In this document: one piece after another, positions 34,604 through 42,309 of the stretch
Layout of the letters: each line of letters begins with the position of its first letter
Numbering within the stretch: the stretch's first letter is position 1
From: Chlamydiota bacterium
Lineage (GTDB): Bacteria; Auribacterota; Tritonobacteria; UBA1439
Direction: 5' to 3'
NCBI GenBank assembly: GCA_012729785.1
Contig: JAAYCL010000022.1
Span: forward strand, 22,567-86,566
Length of the DNA: 64,000 bases
The notes under the pieces: model-generated
What the model saw: the letters and a program-made list of their open reading frames with translations, nothing else
What the model was told of the DNA's origin: nothing
Database searches by the model: none
Position numbers and translations under genes: made by a program

Positions 34604-34606
34604 CAG

Positions 34607-35087
34607 TTTTCCCTAGAAGGCTTCCTGCAGTGCTGACGCTGACCCCGCATTCTCCTTACTCCCACCATGCAGGCAAGCAGCGACAGCCCCAATGGATCGC
34701 GCCCGATCTCGTTGCATCGCCCCGTCTATGCTCGGCGGCGTTTGCAGCCGGTGGACAGACACTATGTGGACACCGCGCCTCCTTTCCGAACCCACAAGCG
34801 TTTGCTGATAACAGACCTTCAGACATCTGGTCGAAACCTGGAGGAACAGGTCACTCAGGAGCGGATTAATCTTGTTGAATGATCCTGGCACGATCTCTCT
34901 ACAATCTTTTTACATTTCCGTGACACTCCGCGCGCGGCCCGGTGGTCTACTATCAGTGGGACGATGGAGGGGTGAGGACGGACGGGAGATCCTTTAGGGA
35001 TACGGCGCGGCGCGAAGCGGGGGGACGCCGGATACGGCTGCGACGCCCCGGGCCTCCGCAGAGGAGGGCGCGCGAAAGGAGGGCGTC
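34607..35087. other. Spacer between the two propeller genes
   Basis: About 480 bp. The plus frame ending at 34882 (DLQTSGRNLEEQVTQERINLVE region) and an overlapping minus frame of 92 codons have mildly protein-like composition but no recognisable family or ribosome site; either could be a remnant of a displaced gene. A TACTAT at 34948-34953 resembles a -10 box but lacks a properly spaced -35. Confidence 0.4.
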
Positions 35088-35297
35088 ATGAGCGCCGCCG
35101 AGAGGTTTTTCCGGTACGCCGTTCTTTTCGTCGCCGGGGGGCGCGGCGGGCCGAGGCGGTCTTCAGGGAGCGCGCGGCATGGAGGAGGGCTGGGGAGGCC
35201 CCGCCCGGGCCCGCGGAGGCGCACCTTTTTGTGTTTACCCCCCAAGTCTTGCATTTACATAGGCAATACGCCGTACCATCCAAAAAGGAGGTTCTGA
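35088..35297 (+). CDS. Small ORF (69 aa) directly upstream of propeller gene B
   Basis: ATG at 35088 has a very strong ribosome site (AAAGGAGGG, 4 nt spacing). Its stop, TGATG at 35295-35299, overlaps the start of propeller gene B, which would couple their translation. The first 17 residues (MSAAERFFRYAVLFVAG) look like a real protein start; the remainder is Arg/Gly/Pro rich. In another frame the same DNA reads more like protein (AEAVFRERAAWRRAGEAPP), suggesting a frameshifted remnant of an older gene cut by the arrival of the propeller cassette. Either a leader ORF or a broken gene. Confidence 0.4.
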   Translation: MSAAERFFRYAVLFVAGGRGGPRRSSGSARHGGGLGRPRPGPRRRTFLCLPPKSCIYIGNTPYHPKRRF

Positions 35298-36850
35298 TGA
35301 AATACCTCTCTATGTGCCTGATGCTCGCCCTCGTTGCATCCCTTGTCGCCGGTTCCCCCGCACACGCCGAACTCGCCGACACCCCGTGGCCGATGTTCAT
35401 GCACGACGCGCGGCACACGGGGCAGAGCGAATACGCGGGACCGTCAAATCCCGAATTCGCGTGGAGTTATGCAACCGGCTATTATGTGTTCTCCTCGCCT
35501 GCGCTCGGGAGTGACGGGCGGGCGTATGTCGGTTCAGCAGATAACAGGCTCTATGCCATCGCCCCCGGCGGAGCGCTGTCGTGGAGTTATGAAACCGGCT
35601 CTTGGGTGGACTCCTCGCCTGCGCTCGGGAGTGACGGACGGGTGCATGTCGGCTCTTATGATAACAGGCTCTATGCCATCGCCTCGAACGGAGCGCTGTC
35701 GTGGAGTTATGAAACCGGCAGGTGGGTGCAACCCTCGCCTGCGCTCGGGAGTGACGGGCGGGTGCATGTCGGCTCTTATGATAACAGGCTCTATGCCATC
35801 GCCCCCGACGGAGCGCTGTCGTGGAGTTATGAAACCGTCGGTAATGTGCGCTCCTTTCCCGCGCTCGGGAGTGACGGGCGGGTGTATGTCGGCTCTGAGG
35901 ATAACAGGCTCTATGCCATCGCCCCCGACGGTGCGCTGGAGTGGAGTTATGAAACCAGCGGTAATGTACGCTCCTCGCCTGCGCTCGGGAGTGACGGGCG
36001 GGTGCATGTCGGCTCTTATGATTACAGGCTCTATGCCATCGCCTCCAACGGAGCGCTGTCGTGGAGTTATGAAACCGGCGACGTTGTGCGCCCCTCGCCC
36101 GCGCTCAGGAGTGACGGGCGGGTGCATGTCGGCTCTTTTGATAACAGGCTCTATGCCATCGCCTCCGACGGTGCGCTGGAGTGGAGTTATGAAACCAGCG
36201 GTAATGTGCACTCCTCGCCTGCGCTCGGGAGTGACGGGCGGGTGCATGTCGGATCTCAGGATAACAGGCTCTATGCCATCGCCTCCGACGGAGCGCTGTC
36301 GTGGAGTTATGTAACCGGTTGGTATGTGGACTCCTCGCCTGCGCTCGGGAGTGACGGGCGGGTGTATGTCGGCTCTTATGATAACCGCCTCTATTGCATC
36401 AGACAGGCGCCCACCGAGACACCGACGATCACCCCGACCTCCACGCCCACGGAGACGCCGACCACCACGCCCACGCCCCCGATCGACCTGACTGCGGACA
36501 AGACGGAGTACGGGACGACTGACTCGATCTCCGTCACGGCGGACGTATGGCCCCTGACGGTGCCGTGCTACCCGTTCGTACGCATCCTGATGGCCGACGG
36601 CTCGACGCTCTACTACCAGTCCGGCGTCGGGTTCACGGCCTCGCCGGTGCCGTACCTCGGCTTCGAGGTGGGGACCATCGTGACGTCCGAGCCCATCCGG
36701 GACTACCTGGTTCTCTCGGCGAGCTTCTCGGGGATAGCCACAGGAACCTACTACCTCGAAGGCGGAGCGGTGGACATGACCAAAACCGTCTCCGCCGACA
36801 ACCTCATCTACTTCGGCACGGTTGATCGTGAGACGCTGACGGTGAAGTAG
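35297..36850 (+). CDS. Secreted PQQ-like beta-propeller repeat protein (paralogue B)
   Basis: 517 aa, a close paralogue of the protein at 32973 along its whole length. Signal peptide residues 1-24 (MKYLSMCLMLALVASLVAG..AHA), TPWPMFMHDARHTGQSEYAGP, then eight 40-aa units (120 nt each, first marker near 35501, last near 36341), a linker of PTETPTITPTSTPTETPTTT type and the same C-terminal beta domain ending DRETLTVK. Most differences between A and B sit at two or three variable residues per blade (the positions between YETG and SSPALG), which lie on the loop side of a propeller. Start ATG 35297 has AAAGGAGG 5 nt upstream. Likely a surface or secreted binding protein; ligand unknown. Confidence 0.88.
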   Translation: MKYLSMCLMLALVASLVAGSPAHAELADTPWPMFMHDARHTGQSEYAGPSNPEFAWSYATGYYVFSSPALGSDGRAYVGSADNRLYAIAPGGALSWSYETGSWVDSSPALGSDGRVHVGSYDNRLYAIASNGALSWSYETGRWVQPSPALGSDGRVHVGSYDNRLYAIAPDGALSWSYETVGNVRSFPALGSDGRVYVGSEDNRLYAIAPDGALEWSYETSGNVRSSPALGSDGRVHVGSYDYRLYAIASNGALSWSYETGDVVRPSPALRSDGRVHVGSFDNRLYAIASDGALEWSYETSGNVHSSPALGSDGRVHVGSQDNRLYAIASDGALSWSYVTGWYVDSSPALGSDGRVYVGSYDNRLYCIRQAPTETPTITPTSTPTETPTTTPTPPIDLTADKTEYGTTDSISVTADVWPLTVPCYPFVRILMADGSTLYYQSGVGFTASPVPYLGFEVGTIVTSEPIRDYLVLSASFSGIATGTYYLEGGAVDMTKTVSADNLIYFGTVDRETLTVK

Positions 36851-36873
36851 GGTGCCGCATACATACCACACAC

Positions 36874-36912
36874 GCCCCGCTTCCGGCGCCCGTCGGGAGC
36901 GGGGCTTCTTCT
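36874..36912 (+). terminator. Intrinsic terminator after propeller gene B
   Basis: Same hairpin as at 34559 (36874-36905), followed by TTCTTCTT. The bases from each stop codon through the hairpin are almost identical in the two copies, showing that gene and terminator were duplicated as one unit. Confidence 0.75.
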
Positions 36913-36939
36913 TGCCCGCATAATCACCCCCACGGGTGG

Positions 36940-36968
36940 TTGACCAATCCCCTCTGGGGTGATAACAT
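36940..36968 (+). promoter_or_regulatory. Promoter of tRNA-Phe with overlapping inverted repeat
   Basis: TTGACC (36940-36945), 17-nt spacer, TAACAT (36963-36968), 24 bp before the tRNA. A perfect 8-bp inverted repeat ATCACCCC (36923-36930) / GGGGTGAT (36956-36963) spans the -35 to the -10, a layout that could bind a regulator or form a hairpin. The promoter lies on the island side of the tRNA. Confidence 0.65.
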
Positions 36969-36992
36969 TAATAACTTCAGAATCAATATGAT

Positions 36993-37068
36993 GCCGGGGT
37001 AGCTCAGTTGGTAGAGCACTGCACTGAAAATGCAGGTGTCGTCAGTTCAATTCTGACCCCCGGCACCA
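36993..37068 (+). tRNA. tRNA-Phe (GAA), complete with encoded CCA
   Basis: 76 nt that fold by eye into the full cloverleaf: acceptor GCCGGGG / CCCCGGC, D arm GCTC-AGTTGGTA-GAGC, anticodon arm CTGCA-CTGAAAA-TGCAG with anticodon GAA, variable GTGTC, T arm GTCAG-TTCAATT-CTGAC, discriminator A and CCA. Its first 41 nt are repeated at 32585. It is the functional copy at the right edge of the island. Confidence 0.97.
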
Positions 37069-37442
37069 GCTTCCCTCCCGCGCACCCCCGGTCGCCTGGG
37101 CTTGTCGCGCAGAGGATGCCCGGCCGACCGATCTCCTGCCGCGCCGTCCCGGGTGCATATCTTCCAGTTCGGCGGCGGGTTTGGGCGAGATCTGCCATCC
37201 CCGCGCGCCCCCGGCCGCCCGTCCGCATTCCGCAGACCCGCCGATGCGATGCGCCGTTTGCCGCCCCGCCGGCCTGTTTTCGCGAAGCACAGATCGGGGA
37301 CCTCCTGCCGCCGCGTCACCGGCCCGTCCCCGCGGGGCGCCGATTGGGACATTCCGCCCCTGCATCTCCGGCCCCTCCCCGCGCGCTCTCCGGCTGCCCG
37401 GCCCCGTACGCGTGGTAGCCGGCGCACCGGCCCCGCGCGCTC
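37069..37442. other. Non-coding gap before secA, nothing recognised
   Basis: Several frames stay open because of high GC, but none has a ribosome site or recognisable product. It begins directly after the tRNA 3' end. Confidence 0.5.
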
Positions 37443-37471
37443 TTGTCCGGCCGGAGGGATGATGGTATACT
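37443..37471 (+). promoter_or_regulatory. sigma-70-type promoter for secA
   Basis: TTGTCC (37443-37448), 17-nt spacer, TATACT (37466-37471), 26 nt before the start codon at 37497. Confidence 0.65.
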
Positions 37472-37496
37472 CCGCTTTTCGGCGAAAGGATCCGGA

Positions 37497-40400
37497 ATGT
37501 TCATGTGGCTGCTGAAGCACACGATAGGCACGAAAAACGACAGGGATATCCGCCGGCTCCGTCCCCTCGTGGCGCGCATCAACGAGATCGAAAAAGAATA
37601 CCAGTCGCTCTCCGACGACGAGCTCCGGGGCAAGACCGAGGAGTTCAGGAAGCGCCTCGCCGCGGGCGAGACGACGGACGATCTGCTGCCCGAGGCGTTC
37701 GCCGCGGTGAAGAACGTCTGCCGGCGTCTCCTCGGGAAGCGATGGGAGGTCTCGGGGCAGGAGATCGAGTGGGACATGGTCCCGTTCGACGTCCAGCTGA
37801 TAGGCGGCATCGTCCTCCACCAGGGCAAGATCGCCGAGATGGCGACCGGCGAGGGGAAGACGCTCGTGGCCACGATGCCCCTCTATCTCAACGCGCTCGC
37901 CGGGAAGAACGTCCACCTCGTGACCGTCAACGACTACCTCGCCCGCCGGGACTCGGAGTGGATGGGGCAGGTCTACGGCGCCCTCGGCCTCACCGTCGGC
38001 TGCATCCAGCACGACATGCCGCACGATGCCCGTCGCGAGGCGTACCGCAGGGATATCACCTACGGGACGAACAGCGAGTTCGGCTTCGACTACCTCCGCG
38101 ACAACGGGATGGCGATGAGTTTGGAGGAGCAGGTCCAGCGCGGGCACCATTTCGCCATCGTGGACGAGGTGGACTCGATCTTGATCGACGAGGCGCGCAC
38201 CCCCCTCATCATCTCGGGGCCCGCCGTGGTGTCGTCGCAGCAGTACGACGCGCTCAAGCCCCGCGCCGAGGCGCTGGTCCGGAAGCAGGGGGTTCTCTGC
38301 AACCGCCTCGTCAACGAGGCCAGGGAGGAGATCGGCGTTTCGGAGAAGGAGTACGAGGCGGCACGCAAGGTCTGGCTCGTGAGCAAGGGCGCTCCCAAGA
38401 ACCGCCAGCTGCTCAAGCTGATGGAGGAGCCCAAGGTCAGGAAGCTCGTGGACCGGGTCGACCTCGACTTCAGGGTCGACCTGAAGAAGGAGGAGCGATT
38501 CAAGTTCCTCGAGGAGCTCTACTACGAGATCGACGAGAAGGGCCACGACATCGACATCAAGGAGAAGGGCCACCAGGTCCTCGACCCGAGCGGGCAGCAG
38601 GCGTTCGTGATGCCCGACGTCATCACTGCCACGCAGATGATCGAGGAGGATGCGTCCCTCTCCCCCGAGGAGAAGGCCCGCAGGGTGGGCCGGCTGCAGC
38701 AGCGGCAGATCGAGATCGGCGAGAAGCTCCACAGCCTCACCCAGCTGATCCGCGCCTACGCCCTCTACGAGAAGGACGTCGAGTACGTGGTCCAGGACAA
38801 CCGCGTGATCATCGTGGACGAGTTCACGGGGCGCCTGATGCCGGGGCGGCGCTGGAGCGACGGTCTGCACCAGGCGGTCGAGGCGAAGGAGGGGGTGAAG
38901 GTCGAGCAGGAGACCCAGACCTTCGCCACGATCACCATCCAGAACTACTTCCGCCTCTACGCCAAGCTCGCCGGGATGACCGGCACCGCGGAGACCGAGG
39001 CGCCGGAGTTCCACCAGATCTACAAGCTCGACGTGGTCGTCGTCCCGACGAACGAGGCGGTGCGCCGCAAGGATTTTCACGACGTCATCTACAAGACGCG
39101 CCGCGAGAAGTACAACGCGGTCGTGGACGAGATCGAGAAGTTCAACAAGGCAGGACGGCCGGTGCTCGTGGGCACGGTGAGCGTCGACCAGTCCGAGGTG
39201 CTGAGCCGCCTCCTCCAGCGCCGCGGGATTCCGCACGCGGTTTTGAACGCCCGCTACCACGCGCAGGAGGCCGCGATCGTCTCGAAGGCGGGGCAGAGAG
39301 GCGCCGTGACGATCGCCACCAACATGGCCGGCCGCGGCACGGACATCAAGCTCGGGGAGGGGGTCGTGAACGCCGACTGCCAGCGTGCCGACGGGCGCTG
39401 GTGCTGCGTCCGATGCCCGAAAGAGCGGCAGTGCCGCCGCCTGCCGAAGCCGCTCTGCGGGAAGCCCGGCCGGATGAGCGCGTGCTGGGACGACCCGCCC
39501 TGCGGCCTCCACATCATCGGCACCGAGCGGCACGAGGCGCGCCGCATCGACCGCCAGCTCCGCGGCCGGAGCGCCCGGCAGGGGGACCCGGGCTCCTCGC
39601 GCTTCTACCTCTCGCTCGAGGACGACCTGATGCGGCTCTTCGGCTCCGAGCGGATCGCGCGGGTCATGGAGCGGATCGGGATGAAGGAGGGGGAGGAGCT
39701 CGTGCACCCGCTCCTCACCCGCTCGATCGAGACGGCCCAGAAGAGGGTCGAGCAGCGGAACTTCTCGATCAGGAAGCACACCCTCGAGTACGACGACGTG
39801 ATGAACAAGCAGCGGGAGGTCATCTACGACTTCCGCAATCAGGTGCTCGCCACCGAGGACCCCCGGACGATGGTGCGCGACCTGATCCGGGAGCTCGTCG
39901 AGCAGAAGGTCGCGTTCCATCTCCCCGCCGAGGCCGACCGGGACGCGTGGGGGATCGACGGGCTCGTGCACTGGCTGAACTTCACCTTCCCCGTCTTCCT
40001 GCAAGGCTCGGACCTCGACACGGACGGGGCGACCCCCGAGACGGTCGCGGCGGCGGTCCTGGCCCGCATCGACGAGGCCTTCTCGCGCAAGGCCGGCTTC
40101 GAGGACGAGGCGGCGCGCCGGATGGACCGCGAGGCGGGCGGGGAGGGAGGGGAGCCGGGGATGCAGCGGCTCTGCCGCCTCCTGATGCTCAGCGTCGTGG
40201 ACCGCCTCTGGAAGGAGCATCTGTACAACATGGACGCCCTGCGCGAGGGGATCTTCCTCAGGGCGTACGGCCAGAAGGATCCGCTCATCGAGTACAAGAA
40301 GGAGGGGTTCGAGATGTTCTCCGAGATGATGGGCGCGATCAACGAGGGGATCGTGGGCGGCATATTCCGCACCACCTTCTCCCCGCAGACGATCCGGCAG

Positions 40401-40664
40401 ATACTGGCGGAGCCCGCCCAGCAGACGTACGTCCATCGGGAGGTGAGCGCCTTCCAAATGGCGGCGGGGGAGGTCCCGGAGCCCGCGCTCGCCGGCGCCG
40501 CGGCGCACCACGAGCAGTCGTACGGGGCGCTCGGCGGCGATGACGCGCCGCGGCCGGCGCGGAAACCGTTCGTCAGGAAGGATCGGAAGGTGAGCCCCAA
40601 CGAGCCGTGTCCGTGCGGCAGCGGCAAGAAGCACAAGAAATGCTGCGGCGCGGGGAAGGCGTGA
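37497..40664 (+). CDS. secA: Preprotein translocase ATPase SecA with Cys-rich insertion
   Basis: Motor of the general secretion pathway, driving proteins through SecYEG. 1055 aa. It opens MFMWLLKHTIGTKNDRDIRRL and has Walker A MATGEGKT (about 116), LVTVNDYLARRDSEW, the DEVD box (223-226), VDEFTGRLMPGRRWSDGLHQA, GMTGTAETEA, TNMAGRGTDIKLG and GRSARQGDPGSSRFYLSLEDDLMRLF. Between TDIKLG and HIIGTERHEARRIDRQLRG lies an insertion (about residues 630-672) with eight Cys (636, 637, 640 and onward). The C-terminus ends in a SEC-C zinc motif, CPCGSGKKHKKCC (Cys1038, 1040, 1049, 1050). Start 37497 has AAAGGA 6 nt upstream; the frame from 37443 overlaps the promoter and is rejected. Confidence 0.97.
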   Translation: MFMWLLKHTIGTKNDRDIRRLRPLVARINEIEKEYQSLSDDELRGKTEEFRKRLAAGETTDDLLPEAFAAVKNVCRRLLGKRWEVSGQEIEWDMVPFDVQLIGGIVLHQGKIAEMATGEGKTLVATMPLYLNALAGKNVHLVTVNDYLARRDSEWMGQVYGALGLTVGCIQHDMPHDARREAYRRDITYGTNSEFGFDYLRDNGMAMSLEEQVQRGHHFAIVDEVDSILIDEARTPLIISGPAVVSSQQYDALKPRAEALVRKQGVLCNRLVNEAREEIGVSEKEYEAARKVWLVSKGAPKNRQLLKLMEEPKVRKLVDRVDLDFRVDLKKEERFKFLEELYYEIDEKGHDIDIKEKGHQVLDPSGQQAFVMPDVITATQMIEEDASLSPEEKARRVGRLQQRQIEIGEKLHSLTQLIRAYALYEKDVEYVVQDNRVIIVDEFTGRLMPGRRWSDGLHQAVEAKEGVKVEQETQTFATITIQNYFRLYAKLAGMTGTAETEAPEFHQIYKLDVVVVPTNEAVRRKDFHDVIYKTRREKYNAVVDEIEKFNKAGRPVLVGTVSVDQSEVLSRLLQRRGIPHAVLNARYHAQEAAIVSKAGQRGAVTIATNMAGRGTDIKLGEGVVNADCQRADGRWCCVRCPKERQCRRLPKPLCGKPGRMSACWDDPPCGLHIIGTERHEARRIDRQLRGRSARQGDPGSSRFYLSLEDDLMRLFGSERIARVMERIGMKEGEELVHPLLTRSIETAQKRVEQRNFSIRKHTLEYDDVMNKQREVIYDFRNQVLATEDPRTMVRDLIRELVEQKVAFHLPAEADRDAWGIDGLVHWLNFTFPVFLQGSDLDTDGATPETVAAAVLARIDEAFSRKAGFEDEAARRMDREAGGEGGEPGMQRLCRLLMLSVVDRLWKEHLYNMDALREGIFLRAYGQKDPLIEYKKEGFEMFSEMMGAINEGIVGGIFRTTFSPQTIRQILAEPAQQTYVHREVSAFQMAAGEVPEPALAGAAAHHEQSYGALGGDDAPRPARKPFVRKDRKVSPNEPCPCGSGKKHKKCCGAGKA

Positions 40665-40757
40665 GGATGGACCCCTCCCTGCGGCGGGCACCGCGCCCCT
40701 ACGGAGCGGCCGCCGCCCCCCCGCGCCTTCTTTGATGGAACGTTGACGCGCCGCCCC

Positions 40758-42287
40758 ATGACCATGCTCCCGTATCTCCTCTCGATCTTCTCCGGCCTCC
40801 TGCTGGCCGCATCGTTCCCGGATGCGGACTGGAACCTCCTCGCCTGGGCGGGGCTCGTCCCGTTCTTCATCGCGATCGAGGGGCGGGGATGGCGCGAGAC
40901 GTTCCGGATCGGCTACCTCGGCGGCGTCGCCTTCTACTGGGCCCTCTTCTACTGGCTGAACAACGTCACGGTCGCCGGGTTCCTCGTCCTCACCTGCTAC
41001 CTTGCCCTCTACTTCCCGCTCTTCGGGATCCTGATGAACTACGCCCGCCGCCGGGTCCCCGCCCCCTGGTGGCTGGTCGCGCCGCTCGTCTGGACCGCGC
41101 TCGAATACATGCGCACCTACGCGTTCACCGGGCTCCCGTGGGGCGTGCTGGGGGTGACGCAGCACCGGGCGGTGCGCCTGATCCAGTTCGCCTCCGTCAC
41201 CGGCGTCTACGGGGTGTCGTTCCTGGTCGTGCTCGTCAACGCCGCCCTCTACGACTGCGCCGTCAGGCGCGGGGCGCGGCGTTTCGCGGGACCCGTTGCC
41301 GCCCTCCTCGCCGCCTCGCTCGCCCTCGTCCACGGCGGCTGGTGGATGGGAGGCGGCGCGGTGCTCGGCGAAACGGTGCGGGTGGCGATCGTGCAGGGGA
41401 ACGTGCCGCAGGAGGAGAAGTTCGGGGAGGGGTTCGCGCGCGAGATCATCGAGAGGTTCCACCGCCTCACCCGCGGCGTGAAGGGGGCCGAGCCCGACCT
41501 GGTGGTCTGGCCGGAGACCTCGGTGCCCGGCTACTACTGGTACGATCCGCTCCTCCGGCGCACGACCGCGGCGCTCCAGAGCGAGATGCGCACGCCGCTG
41601 CTCCTGGGGAGCGTCCACGTCTCCGATCTCGACGACCCGCGCTACACCAACTGCGCCTTCCTCGTGGGCGCGGACGGGGAACCGCTCGGGCGCTACGACA
41701 AGATCCATCTCGTCCTCTTCGGTGAGATCATCCCCTGCAAGCGGATCTTCCCGTTCCTGAAACGCCTCGTCCCCTACGAAGAGGATTTCACCCCGGGGGA
41801 GGAGTTCACCGTCTTCCCGCTCGCCGAAGGCGACTTCTCGGCCCTGATCTGCTTCGAGGACATCCTGCCGGACCTCGCCCGGAACTTCGTGAAGCGGGGC
41901 GCCCGGTTCCTCGTGAATATCACCAACGACGCCTGGTTCGGCAGGACGAGCCAGCCGTACCAGCAGGCCGCGCACGCGGTCTTCCGTTGCGTGGAGAACT
42001 GCGTGGGGATGGTCCGGGCCACGAACACCGGCCTCTCCTGCTTCATCGACCCGTTCGGGCGGGTCTACCGGGTGCTCAGGGACCCCTCGGGCGAGGAGCT
42101 GTTCGTCGAGGGGACGGCGGTGGAGGAGGTGCCGCTCACGGAGACGAGCACCTTCTACACCCGGCGCGGGAACGTCTTCGCGGCCGTCTGCGCCGCCCTC
42201 TCGGCGGCGCTCCTGCTCCTCGGGCCGGCGCGGAGGGGAAGAGGGGGGAACGGTTTCCCGCGGGACGACACGGCGCGCGTGCTATAA
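40758..42287 (+). CDS. lnt: Apolipoprotein N-acyltransferase
   Basis: Inner-membrane enzyme adding the third acyl chain to lipoproteins, with the catalytic domain in the periplasm. 509 aa: about seven hydrophobic segments in residues 1-205, then a nitrilase domain (215-470) with the catalytic triad Glu253 (WPETSVP), Lys315 (RYDKIHLVLFGE) and Cys365 (ALICFEDI), and a final membrane helix near 475-495. FTGLPWGVLG and NITNDAWFGRTSQPYQQ are also family motifs. The ATG at 40758 is chosen; a TTG at 40743 is possible and neither has a strong ribosome site. Its presence implies an outer membrane with triacylated lipoproteins, matching the Lol genes downstream. It lies 93 bp after secA. Confidence 0.95.
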   Translation: MTMLPYLLSIFSGLLLAASFPDADWNLLAWAGLVPFFIAIEGRGWRETFRIGYLGGVAFYWALFYWLNNVTVAGFLVLTCYLALYFPLFGILMNYARRRVPAPWWLVAPLVWTALEYMRTYAFTGLPWGVLGVTQHRAVRLIQFASVTGVYGVSFLVVLVNAALYDCAVRRGARRFAGPVAALLAASLALVHGGWWMGGGAVLGETVRVAIVQGNVPQEEKFGEGFAREIIERFHRLTRGVKGAEPDLVVWPETSVPGYYWYDPLLRRTTAALQSEMRTPLLLGSVHVSDLDDPRYTNCAFLVGADGEPLGRYDKIHLVLFGEIIPCKRIFPFLKRLVPYEEDFTPGEEFTVFPLAEGDFSALICFEDILPDLARNFVKRGARFLVNITNDAWFGRTSQPYQQAAHAVFRCVENCVGMVRATNTGLSCFIDPFGRVYRVLRDPSGEELFVEGTAVEEVPLTETSTFYTRRGNVFAAVCAALSAALLLLGPARRGRGGNGFPRDDTARVL

Positions 42288-42309
42288 TGGGCGCGCCACG
42301 GAGGGGCGC

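Larger units (their letters stand above)
32626..37033. mobile_element. tRNA-Phe-bounded cargo island (4.4 kb), no integrase seen
   Basis: The insert lies between two copies of a 15-bp direct repeat, CTGCACTGAAAATGC, at 32611-32625 (tRNA fragment) and 37019-37033 (inside the complete tRNA-Phe). The right side of the insert thus supplies the 5' half and promoter of the working tRNA, while the original 5' half is left behind on the left. The contents are two paralogous secreted beta-propeller genes, one small ORF and spacers, some AT-richer than the chromosome. No integrase, transposase or replication gene was found, so it is either a decayed element or one moved by an enzyme made elsewhere. The boundaries are directly visible; mobility is inference. 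Confidence 0.7.

Noticed and set aside
34667-34882. 71-codon plus-strand frame in the island spacer as a gene
   Set aside because: No ribosome site, no recognised family, and an overlapping minus-strand frame is equally open.
33181-36380. Reading the 120-bp DNA repeats as a non-coding satellite
   Set aside because: The period is a multiple of three, the frame is intact with signal peptide, ribosome site and terminator, and the units give a recognised PQQ-propeller motif.
37047-41975. Very long open frame on the minus strand (over 1,600 codons) opposite secA and lnt
   Set aside because: The opposite strand carries well-supported secA and lnt; the composition (His/Leu/Arg/Glu/Asp rich, no motif) is that of an antisense frame kept open by high GC.
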